A stretch of 64,000 nucleotides of DNA. Source: Gordonibacter sp. 28C (GTDB taxonomy: Bacteria > Actinomycetota > Coriobacteriia > Coriobacteriales > Eggerthellaceae). The notes below the pieces were generated by a model. It was not told where the DNA came from. It did no database searches and was given only the letters and a program-made list of their open reading frames with translations. The stretch covers positions 27,068-91,067 of the forward strand of contig NZ_PPTR01000015.1 of NCBI RefSeq assembly GCF_003339845.1, given 5' to 3'. The position numbers and the translations under genes are program-made. Positions 53,068-60,690 of the stretch are shown here, piece by piece. Numbering within the stretch: position 1 is the first letter of the stretch; each line of letters starts with the position of its first letter.

Positions 53068-54021
53068 ATGGAGCAGTACCAGTTCGAGGATGCCCTGACC
53101 GGCACTACCGTCACCTGCGGGTTCCCGCAGCTCGAAGCCGTCGTGACGCCCGGTTCGGGAGAGCCGCGCCGCTGCGCGTCGCTGTTCTTCCCCGGCTGCT
53201 CGCTCATCAACTACGGGCTGCCGCTCGTGCAGGCCGTTCACAACACGCTCGCCGACGCCGGGTGCGTCGACGGCGTTTCGCTGCTGTGCTGCGGCAAGAT
53301 CCTGTCCTACGAGCCCGACGGCGACGTCGTGCGCGCCTCGTTCGAGGACCAGCTGCGGGACAGCCTGGTCGCCGCGCAGGTGGAGCGCGTGGTGGCCGCC
53401 TGCCCGAACTGCGTCATGGCGCTGCGTGCCGCGCTCGCCGCCGACGAGCGCACGGCGCACGTCGAGGTCGTGGCGCTTCCGGCCGTGCTGGCCGATCTGG
53501 GCTATCGCATCGACGAGGACGTGGCGCGGCGGATGGTGGCGCGGGAGGCGGGTATCGACCCTGCCGAGGTGAAGGTGTGTGTGCACGATTCGTGTCCCGA
53601 CCGCGACACCGGCGAGTTCGCCGACGGGTTGCGCGCTCTCTTGCCCGACGGGTTAGTGGTGGAGACGGATCATATCCGCAAGCGCTCGTATTGCTGCGGA
53701 TCGCTTCTGCGCGCGGCCGGCAAGCCGTTCGTGGCCGACGCCATGGCCCAACGGCACGGCGAGGAGGCGCAGTCGGTTGAGGCGACGGCCATCGTGACGG
53801 CGTGCATGAGCTGCTCGTTCCAGCTCACGGTTTCGCAATCGGCCGTGCCGGTGTTCCACTACCTGGAGCTCCTGTACGACTGGCGCATCAACTGGGAAGG
53901 GGCTGACCTGTACATGAAGCTGCGTTTCCTGTTCGACGACGCGCTCGGTGCCGTGGAAGGCACGGGGGGATCGCGCACGTTCGCCGCCCTCGACGCCCCG
54001 ACGGAGGGGGAGGATTCGTGA
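53068..54021 (+). CDS. HdrB-like CCG-domain FeS protein
   Basis: 317 residues with two CCG-type cluster sites: LFFPGCS with LLCCGKIL and CPNCVMAL, then CVHDSCPDRD with YCCGSLLRA and CMSCSFQ. Such domains hold the noncubane clusters of heterodisulfide reductase subunit B and relatives. In Mo complexes they can act as a thiol/disulfide reduction or electron-branching module. The start ATG follows GCAAGAGGACTCTC. Its stop overlaps the next Mo gene (TGATG). Confidence 0.8.
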   Translation: MEQYQFEDALTGTTVTCGFPQLEAVVTPGSGEPRRCASLFFPGCSLINYGLPLVQAVHNTLADAGCVDGVSLLCCGKILSYEPDGDVVRASFEDQLRDSLVAAQVERVVAACPNCVMALRAALAADERTAHVEVVALPAVLADLGYRIDEDVARRMVAREAGIDPAEVKVCVHDSCPDRDTGEFADGLRALLPDGLVVETDHIRKRSYCCGSLLRAAGKPFVADAMAQRHGEEAQSVEATAIVTACMSCSFQLTVSQSAVPVFHYLELLYDWRINWEGADLYMKLRFLFDDALGAVEGTGGSRTFAALDAPTEGEDS

Positions 54022-56246
54022 TGGCCGAGGTCAAACGCACGAACTGCCATTACTGCGGCTACTGCTGCGCCTTTCTGGCCACGGTGGAGGATGGCCGCGT
54101 GACCGAGCTGGCGCCCGACCCCACGCGCTACCCTTATGACGAGCGCATCCTGGCCGGCTGCCGCCGATGGCGCATGAACCTGGACGCGCTCGACGGTGCC
54201 GACCGCGTGAACCATCCGCTGCGCCGCGTCGGCGCGCGCGGCGCGAACGAGTGGGAGCGCGTGAGCTGGGACGAGGCGCTCGACGACATCGCCGCCCGGC
54301 TGCGGGCGCTGGCCGCCGAGCACGGGCCCGAGACGCTCGCCAGCGCCATCGGCGGACCGCACGCGTCGTTCTGGCCGCTGCACCGCTTCATGAACCTGTT
54401 CGGCTCGCCGAACAACATGGGCATCGGGCAGATATGCTGGAATCCGCGCATCTGGATGGACGCGCTCACGTTCGGCTGGACCGTGGAGGCCGACATCGTG
54501 CCGGGAACCACGGAATGCCTGTTCATCTGGGGCACGAACCCGGCGCAGTCCGACAACTCGGCGTTCTGGCGCTCGCTTCTGGCGTTCGCGCGCTCCGACG
54601 CCCCGCTCGTGTGCATCGACCCGCGCCGCACGCAGATGGCGGCCGTGGCCGATCTGTGGCTGCCGGTGCGTCCGGGCACCGACTGCACGCTGGCGCTGGG
54701 CCTCCTGCACGTGATCATCGAGGAGGACCTGGTGGACCACGCGTTCGTGGACGCGTGGTGCCACGGCTTCGACGAGCTGGCCGAGCACGTGAGGCCCTAC
54801 ACGCCCGAGCACGTGGCGGCCGTGTGCGGTTTGCCGGCGGACGACATCGTGCGGGCGGCGCGCCTGTTCGCGCAGGCGGGGGCCGCGGCGCTCGTGTCGG
54901 GCCGCGGTGTGGACCAGGTGGGCGCGAACGTGGCGCCCACGCATCGCGCCATCTGCTGCCTGCGCGCCGTCACGGGCAACGTGGACAAGCCCGGCGCATG
55001 CGTGCTGGCCGAAGGACCCGACTTCATTTCCGAGATGGAGTTGGAGATGACCGACGCGCTGGCGCCCGAGCATCGCGTCCGCTGCCTGAACACGCCCTAC
55101 ACGCCGCTGCAGTGCTACGACGGCTACGACCGGGCCCGCGCCCTCACGGAGAAGCTGGGTCGCACGCTGCCGGAGCGCTATCTGACCTCGGCGCATCCGC
55201 ACCTCGTGCTGCGCGCAATGGAGACGGGCGAGCCGTACCCCGTGCGCGCCCTCGTGGTGAACGCCACGAACCCGCTTCTGACCTACGCCGACACGCGCCG
55301 CGTGTTCAACGCGCTCATGGGCCTGGATTTGCTGGTGGTGCTGGACTACTATATGACGCCCACGGCGAGCATCGCCGACTACGTGCTGCCGGCCGCCGGC
55401 GCTGTCGAGCGCCCCGTGCTGCAGGTGCACGGCGGGGTGGCGAACATGGGCTACGGCGGGCCTGCCGCCGTCGAGCCGTACTACGAGCGCCGCACCGACT
55501 ACGACGTGTTCCGCGGTTTGGGAATGCGCTTGGGGCAGGAGGACGCCTGGCCCGAGGAGACGCTCTCCGACGCGTTCGCCGCGCAGCTCGAGCGCGCTGG
55601 CATGGATTGGGACGTGTTCTGCGAGCTGGGCATCTACTGGCAGCCGCCGGCGTTCGCCAAGCACGAGCTGCCCGGCCCCGACGGGCGGCCGCAGGGCTTC
55701 GCCACCACCACGGGCAAGATCGAGCTGGCGAGCGAGTTTCTGCCCGCGCTGGGCGGGCCGCGCCTGCCCGAGCCGGCGGATCAGGTGTCGCTCTGCTCGC
55801 CCGAGCTCGTGGCGGCCGCCGAGGCCGAAGGGGCGGCGCACCTGCCCCTGATAACCGGGTCGCGCAAGCAACCCTACAACGCGTCCATGTACTTCAACAA
55901 CCCCGCCTTCCGCGCGAAGTCGCCGCATCCGGTGGCGGAGGTGAGCGAGGCCACGGCCGCGCGGCTGGGTTTGAAGCCGGGCGACCGCGTGGAGGTCGCC
56001 ACCGACAACGGCTCGGCGCGCTTTATACTGGAGACCGCGCGCATGCGCGACGATCTGGTGAACGTGGACTACGGCTGGTGGCATCCCGAATGGGAGCCGG
56101 GGGCGCCGGACTTCGGCGGCATGTGGGAGTCGAACGTGAACTGCCTCACGTCGTGTACGCCGGGCGAACCGATGATAGGCACCTGGTCGTACAACGCCAT
56201 CGACTGCGTTCTGCGCAAGGTCGAGGAGCCTCTTTCGTGGGAATGA
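54021..56246 (+). CDS. Molybdopterin oxidoreductase, second of the membrane-complex locus
   Basis: 741 residues. N-terminal CHYCGYCC then AGCRRW gives a 4Fe-4S site of C-x2-C-x3-C type. Core marks: CLFIWGTNPAQSDNS, RPGTDCTLALGLL, PTASIADYVLPAAGAVERPV, and GWWHPEWEPG near the end. No Tat signal and no own FeS or anchor subunit. Start is ATG 54021, overlapping the CCG gene's stop; GTG 54018 is an alternative. It may share the FeS/NrfD pair upstream or work with the CCG protein as a soluble enzyme. Substrate unknown. Confidence 0.85.
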   Translation: MAEVKRTNCHYCGYCCAFLATVEDGRVTELAPDPTRYPYDERILAGCRRWRMNLDALDGADRVNHPLRRVGARGANEWERVSWDEALDDIAARLRALAAEHGPETLASAIGGPHASFWPLHRFMNLFGSPNNMGIGQICWNPRIWMDALTFGWTVEADIVPGTTECLFIWGTNPAQSDNSAFWRSLLAFARSDAPLVCIDPRRTQMAAVADLWLPVRPGTDCTLALGLLHVIIEEDLVDHAFVDAWCHGFDELAEHVRPYTPEHVAAVCGLPADDIVRAARLFAQAGAAALVSGRGVDQVGANVAPTHRAICCLRAVTGNVDKPGACVLAEGPDFISEMELEMTDALAPEHRVRCLNTPYTPLQCYDGYDRARALTEKLGRTLPERYLTSAHPHLVLRAMETGEPYPVRALVVNATNPLLTYADTRRVFNALMGLDLLVVLDYYMTPTASIADYVLPAAGAVERPVLQVHGGVANMGYGGPAAVEPYYERRTDYDVFRGLGMRLGQEDAWPEETLSDAFAAQLERAGMDWDVFCELGIYWQPPAFAKHELPGPDGRPQGFATTTGKIELASEFLPALGGPRLPEPADQVSLCSPELVAAAEAEGAAHLPLITGSRKQPYNASMYFNNPAFRAKSPHPVAEVSEATAARLGLKPGDRVEVATDNGSARFILETARMRDDLVNVDYGWWHPEWEPGAPDFGGMWESNVNCLTSCTPGEPMIGTWSYNAIDCVLRKVEEPLSWE

Positions 56247-56258
56247 ACCTGCGGGGCG

Positions 56259-56373
56259 CGGAGGGAACGGGCGGGGGCGCCGTGCTCGGGCAGTCCTGAG
56301 CTCGCTCGAACAGCCCGCTGGGCTGTTCGGCTCGTGCGGAATCTGCGCGCGGCGCCCCCGCCCGTTCCCTCCG
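56259..56373. repeat. Family B structured repeat, copy 2
   Basis: 24-bp perfect outer arms (56259-56282 with 56350-56373) around the shared core GCTCGGGCAGTCCTGAGCTC, with inner hairpin AACAGCCC/GGGCTGTT. Confidence 0.75.
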
Positions 56374-56496
56374 CTGGCTGCGGTTGAGGCGCGAAGGATC
56401 TGCGGGGCGTAGAACGCCGTTGCGTGATCGGTTGATGTGGGAGGGTTTTTGTTGGGAGTCTTCCTTTTTGGTGAGGGGTTCCGGCGACGGTGGTTC

Positions 56497-56605
56497 CCGT
56501 AGGGGCGATCTCCGGATCACCCGGCGCGATGGCTGTGGGGGAAGGCGTGTCGTGCGGCGAGCGCACGGTGCGGCTGGTAGGCGGAAAGGCTCTCCGTAGG
56601 GACAG
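56497..56605. repeat. Family A repeat, degenerate copy 4
   Basis: CCGTAGGGGCGATCTCCGGA at the left, GTGCGGCGAGCGCAC in the middle, CTCCGTAGGGACAG at the right in direct rather than inverted orientation. The rest of the 56247-56710 gap shows only the family B unit and the ribosome site of the next gene. Confidence 0.6.
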
Positions 56606-56710
56606 CGCAAGTCGTGTCCGGAGCGGTGGTTGAAAAACGAGATACACCCGTGCGGCGGACGCGCGAATGCGATACGATGAATTGGCAACGACGAGAAGGA
56701 GATCGTTACT

Positions 56711-57577
56711 ATGGCGGAAAAGAAGCAAGCGCTGCTGTTGTTTAGCAAGCCTCCGGTGGCGGGGATGGTGAAGACGCGGCTGACGACCGAGCACGACGGG
56801 TTTTTGAGCCCTACGCAGGCGGCGGAGTTCTTCAAGCGCAGCCTGTACGACGTGAGCGAGCTGTCCATGCACGCGCTGCTGGAGCTGCAGATGCTGAACG
56901 ACGCGGCCGTCGAGGCCGATCCGAGCGTCGACAAGATCACGTACGACTTCTTCGTGTCCACGACGCCGGCCGAGAACGTGCAGCTCATGAAGGAGACGTA
57001 CGAGGCCATCGGCCCGTGGCCTATGGAGATCCACTACCTCACGGACAAGGGCGCCACGTTCGACGACCACTTCGACTACGCGTTCAAGGAGATATTCTCG
57101 CAGGGCTACGAGCACATCGTGTCCGTGGGCGGCGACATCCCCACCATGCCGAAGTCGCACATCGTGCAGGCGTTCCAGTGGCTCGACTACTTCCAGTCCA
57201 TCGGCAAGCCCGGCTTCGTGCAGGCGCCGTGCCAGGAGTGCGGCACGTCGCTCGTGGGCTTCAGCCACAACACGCCCATGGACCATCAGGGCGTCTACTA
57301 CAACATGGACGGGCGCCCGGCGCTCGACGGCTACATGCAGAAGCTCGAGGAGAACGACGTTCCCTCGGCGTTCCTCTCGCCCGTGGCCGACATCGACGAG
57401 GCCACCGATCTCGCGCACGCCATCTCGTGCATGCGCGCCATCAAGCAGGCCGCCGCGTACCAAACCGAGTTGTTCGTGCCGCAGCGCGTGCTCGACTGGA
57501 TCGACTACATGGGCATCCAGGTGACCACGCCGCCGAACGACGAGCACGATCCGCGCCAATACATCGACCAGGAGTAA
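56711..57577 (+). CDS. DUF2064 / TIGR04282-type glycosyltransferase-like protein
   Basis: 288 residues, GT-A-like nucleotide-sugar transferase fold. The opening ALLLFSKPPVAGMVKTRLTT is the family mark (x-FxKxPxxGxVKTRL), and VSVGGDIPTMPKSHIVQAF holds the metal-binding position (GGD in place of GSD). Proteins of this family are named for association with radical SAM/selenodomain and arsenosugar loci. Here the direct partner is the radical SAM gene 4 nt downstream, and arsS lies 33 kb away. Start ATG after GAAGGAGATC. Substrate unknown. Confidence 0.75.
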   Translation: MAEKKQALLLFSKPPVAGMVKTRLTTEHDGFLSPTQAAEFFKRSLYDVSELSMHALLELQMLNDAAVEADPSVDKITYDFFVSTTPAENVQLMKETYEAIGPWPMEIHYLTDKGATFDDHFDYAFKEIFSQGYEHIVSVGGDIPTMPKSHIVQAFQWLDYFQSIGKPGFVQAPCQECGTSLVGFSHNTPMDHQGVYYNMDGRPALDGYMQKLEENDVPSAFLSPVADIDEATDLAHAISCMRAIKQAAAYQTELFVPQRVLDWIDYMGIQVTTPPNDEHDPRQYIDQE

Positions 57578-57581
57578 CGCC

Positions 57582-58940
57582 ATGGACGCGAACGAGAACG
57601 CCGCAGCCGCGCCGCCTGAGGCGCGCACGTCGCTGCACAAGACCACCGCGCTCTGCCCGGACTGCCTGCAGGAGCTTCCGGCCGACGTGTACGCCGACGC
57701 CGAGGGCGTCGTGTGGATGGAGCGCACCTGTCCCGACCACGGCCGTCTGGCCACGCGCATGTGGCCCGACGCCGAGCACTACCAGTGGCTGCGCTCGCTC
57801 GCGTTCCCCAAGACGGCGCCGCAGGGAACGATTCCCGCCTCGAAGCCGTGCCCGTTCGGCTGCGGCACGTGCTCGCGGCACCAGCGGCGCGGCACGTTGC
57901 TGGAGATCGAGGTCACGCGCAACTGCAACCTGCACTGTCCCGTGTGCTTCATGAGCGCCGAGACGGGCGAGGGCGATCCCACGCTGGACGAGATAAGCGA
58001 CATGTACGACGTCATCGCGAACGCGGTGGGCACGGACGGCGCGGTGCAGATCACGGGCGGCGAGCCCACGTGCCGCAAGGACCTGCCCGAGATCATCCGC
58101 ATGGGTCGCGAGAAGGGCTTCTGGGGCATCGAGGTCAACACGAACGGCCTGGTCATCGCCGCGCGCGACGGGTATCTGGAAGAGCTTGTGTGGGCGGGGC
58201 TCACCGGCGTGTACCTGTCGTTCGACGGGTTGACGGGCGACGTGTACGAGGGCACGTGCGGGCGCGATATCCTGGACGTGAAGATGAAGGTGATCGAGCG
58301 CTGCCGCGAGGTGGGCATCCAAGTGGTGCTGTCCGTGGCCGTGGTGGCCGGTTTGAACGACGGCCAGCTGGGCGATCTCTTGCGCTTCTGCCTGGACAAC
58401 GCCGACGTGGTGGCCGGCCTGGCCCTGCAGCCGGCGTTCACGTCCGGACGCTTCGACGCCGAACGGGCCCTGCCCATGAGCTCGGGCGACGTGATCTTCC
58501 AGCTGGCCGAGCAGTCGGACGGGCTCATCGAGCCGCGCGACGTCTGGCCGCTGGGATGCTCGAACCCGCTGTGCGACACCGGCGTGTTCTTCGTGCACGG
58601 CGAGCCGCCCGAGGGCGTGCCGGCGCATCCGTCGGGCTTCTACCCGGCCACGCGCGCCATGACGATGGAGGAGTACCACGAGGGCTACTCGCCCGACAGC
58701 CCGCAGGGGTCGGTGTTCCTGGACATCCTGGCGCACAAGGGCGTGGAAGTGGAGAGCGGGCTGTCCGTGGTCATCATGAACTACATGGACGCGGTTTCCA
58801 TGGACACGCAGCGGCTGCGGGAGTGCTCGATGATGGTGACGGTGCCTGACGGGCGCGCCATCCCGTTCTGTTCGTACCACTTGACGGATTCTGGCGGGCG
58901 GAGGGTGTATCCGCCTTGGTGTAAGGAAGAGTTGCGGTAG
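57582..58940 (+). CDS. Radical SAM protein, MJ0619/tetraether synthase-like
   Basis: 452 residues. N-terminal zinc-like motifs (CPDCLQELPADVY; CPDHG; CPFGCGTC), then the radical SAM motif CNLHCPVC at about 111-118, ITGGEPTCRKD for SAM binding, and a C-terminal Cys set (GCSNPLC, ECSMM, CSYH, WCKEE). The layout matches the MJ0619-like group, whose studied members join or modify lipid or cofactor carbons. Co-translated with the DUF2064 transferase. The reaction cannot be assigned. Confidence 0.75.
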   Translation: MDANENAAAAPPEARTSLHKTTALCPDCLQELPADVYADAEGVVWMERTCPDHGRLATRMWPDAEHYQWLRSLAFPKTAPQGTIPASKPCPFGCGTCSRHQRRGTLLEIEVTRNCNLHCPVCFMSAETGEGDPTLDEISDMYDVIANAVGTDGAVQITGGEPTCRKDLPEIIRMGREKGFWGIEVNTNGLVIAARDGYLEELVWAGLTGVYLSFDGLTGDVYEGTCGRDILDVKMKVIERCREVGIQVVLSVAVVAGLNDGQLGDLLRFCLDNADVVAGLALQPAFTSGRFDAERALPMSSGDVIFQLAEQSDGLIEPRDVWPLGCSNPLCDTGVFFVHGEPPEGVPAHPSGFYPATRAMTMEEYHEGYSPDSPQGSVFLDILAHKGVEVESGLSVVIMNYMDAVSMDTQRLRECSMMVTVPDGRAIPFCSYHLTDSGGRRVYPPWCKEELR

Positions 58941-58959
58941 CTTTTCGACCTGCGGGGCG

Positions 58960-59073
58960 CGGGGGCGTCGGGCGTGCGGGTCGTGCTCGGTCAAGTCCTG
59001 AGCTCGCACGAGCAGCCCACTGGGCTGTTCGGCTCGTGCGGAATCTACACGACCCGCACGCCCGACGCCCCCG
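58960..59073. repeat. Family B structured repeat, copy 3
   Basis: 26-bp perfect outer arms (58960-58985 with 59048-59073) around the core GCTCGGTCAAGTCCTGAGCT, inner hairpin AGCAGCCC/GGGCTGTT. Confidence 0.75.
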
Positions 59074-59216
59074 CTGGATGCGCGAACGGGATTGCCTCTG
59101 AGAGAGAGGGTGTTCGCGCTTCGCGCGAATTGGGCTGCCCCTCGGTTGGGAGCGGGTCGGCAGGGCCGCATAGAGGACGTTGTGGGGACTGTTTTGCCGC
59201 TCAACTGGGGATGTTT

Positions 59217-59290
59217 CCGTAGGGGCGATCTCCAGATCGCCCGGCGCGGTGACGCACGACGAAGCAACCCATGCGGCGAGCGCACCAAAA
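59217..59290. repeat. Family A repeat, partial copy 5
   Basis: CCGTAGGGGCGATCTCCAGA at the left and ATGCGGCGAGCGCAC at 59270; no right-hand inverted end found. Lies in the 448-bp gap before the ferredoxin-DUF169 gene, directly after a family B unit as at the other two sites. Confidence 0.6.
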
Positions 59291-59388
59291 AACGCCGGCG
59301 TGCCGCACACGCGAACGCGAATGACGGCTCGAACGGCTTTGCGTGTGGCCGACAAGAACGAAGCTACTTGTTCGAAGAAGAGGATATT

Positions 59389-60363
59389 ATGGCTGACTAC
59401 CGAATCGTGAACGACCCGGACCGGTGCGTGAAGTGCGGGCTTTGCATCGCCTTCTGCCCGTGCGAGGTGCTCGAGGCTGACGCGGACGGGCACCCGTTTG
59501 CCGCCCGCATCGAGGACTGCGTGGGGTGCACCACGTGTTCGGGCAACTGCCCGCAGCGGGCGCTGCTGGTGGAGGCGACGGGCGACGCCGTGTACGACCC
59601 CTTCTCCGACGAGCCGCGCGCCGAGCCTATCGCGCGCGAGCTGCGCAATCAGTACGCCGAGTGGCAGCGCGTCATCATGGAGAAGCTGGGCCTGCGCTGG
59701 CAGCCGGTGGCCGTGAGCCTTATCGACAAGGACGAGCTTTTGCCCGACGTGACCATGCCGCCCGAGAACCAGCGCTTCTGCCAGGCCATGATGGCGGCGC
59801 GGCGCGGCGCGAGCATCCTCATGCCGCCGCATCGGCATTCGTGCCCCGACGGCACGTCCATCTTCGGCATGACCGGCGTGCCCGAGAAGCTGGCGACGGG
59901 CGAGATCTACGTGCTGTTCCACAAGGTGGTGAACGCCGAAGCCGCCGCCCGCATGGTGGCGGAGCGCCCCACGCTGCCGCCGAAGAGCCGACGGGCCACC
60001 TACGTGGCCCCGCTGGCCAAGACGGTGCGCGAGCCCGAGGTGGTCGTGATCACCGGCACGCCCGAGCAGATGATGTGGCTGTGCATGTCCATGAGCTACT
60101 ACTCGGGCCACCGCTTCGACTTCCATGCGAGCGGTTTCAACTCCATGTGCGTGGAGGCGGTGCTGTACCCGCTGACGGAGCAGGAGCCCAACATCACGTT
60201 CGGCTGCTACGGCTGCCGGGCGGCGACCGACTTGGGCGAGGACATGATGTTCATGGGCCTGCCTGTCGACAAGCTGCCCATCGTGGCGCAGGGCCTGACG
60301 GAGCTGGCCAAGAAGGCCATCCCCGATTCCCGCATGAAGATCTACGTGCCGCCCATCATGTAG
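59389..60363 (+). CDS. Ferredoxin-DUF169 fusion protein
   Basis: 324 residues. Residues 1-65 are a two-cluster ferredoxin (CVKCGLCIAFCPCEVL and CVGCTTCSGNCPQRAL). The rest is DUF169 (VTMPPENQRFCQAMMAARRG; SILMPPHRHSCPDGTSIFGM; FGCYGCRAATDLG), a family with conserved Cys that often sits in redox and metal-cofactor loci. Start ATG 59389 after GAAGAAGAGGATATT. Function unknown; the fused ferredoxin implies electron delivery to the DUF169 site. Confidence 0.75.
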   Translation: MADYRIVNDPDRCVKCGLCIAFCPCEVLEADADGHPFAARIEDCVGCTTCSGNCPQRALLVEATGDAVYDPFSDEPRAEPIARELRNQYAEWQRVIMEKLGLRWQPVAVSLIDKDELLPDVTMPPENQRFCQAMMAARRGASILMPPHRHSCPDGTSIFGMTGVPEKLATGEIYVLFHKVVNAEAAARMVAERPTLPPKSRRATYVAPLAKTVREPEVVVITGTPEQMMWLCMSMSYYSGHRFDFHASGFNSMCVEAVLYPLTEQEPNITFGCYGCRAATDLGEDMMFMGLPVDKLPIVAQGLTELAKKAIPDSRMKIYVPPIM

Positions 60364-60599
60364 CGTCGCCTCGCCTGGCGCCCAGCCGGCCCTTTCGTAG
60401 TAAGAAAAAGAAAAGTCTCCAAAAACCTCGTACCGGCCGATGTTCTGTTCGGACCGCAACGCGTACGCTGATTGGATTTAACGTCCTGGAATGCTGGGGT
60501 GTTGATCGGCTGGAATCGCGTCTTTGACGGGAACCGAAATAGAGAAAGGTCGCACGAGCGGAAGGGCTCAGGTATCCTCGGGTGTGCGCCTTGGCGCCG

Positions 60600-60644
60600 A
60601 AAAGGGGTACCCCTTTTGTGTTGCCTGCTTTTTGCAGGCAACAC
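60600..60644. promoter_or_regulatory. Two adjoining perfect palindromes in the leader of the BspA-like gene
   Basis: AAAAGGGGTACCCCTTTT (60600-60617) directly abuts an 11-bp hairpin (60618-60628 with 60634-60644, loop TTTTT). They lie 47 bp before the start codon, in the leader or promoter of the surface-protein gene. They could be an operator plus hairpin or a transcription attenuator. Confidence 0.5.
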
Positions 60645-60690
60645 AACGCGTCTTCACGGCTCGTCGGCGGACGGCGGAGGAGGAGACGAT

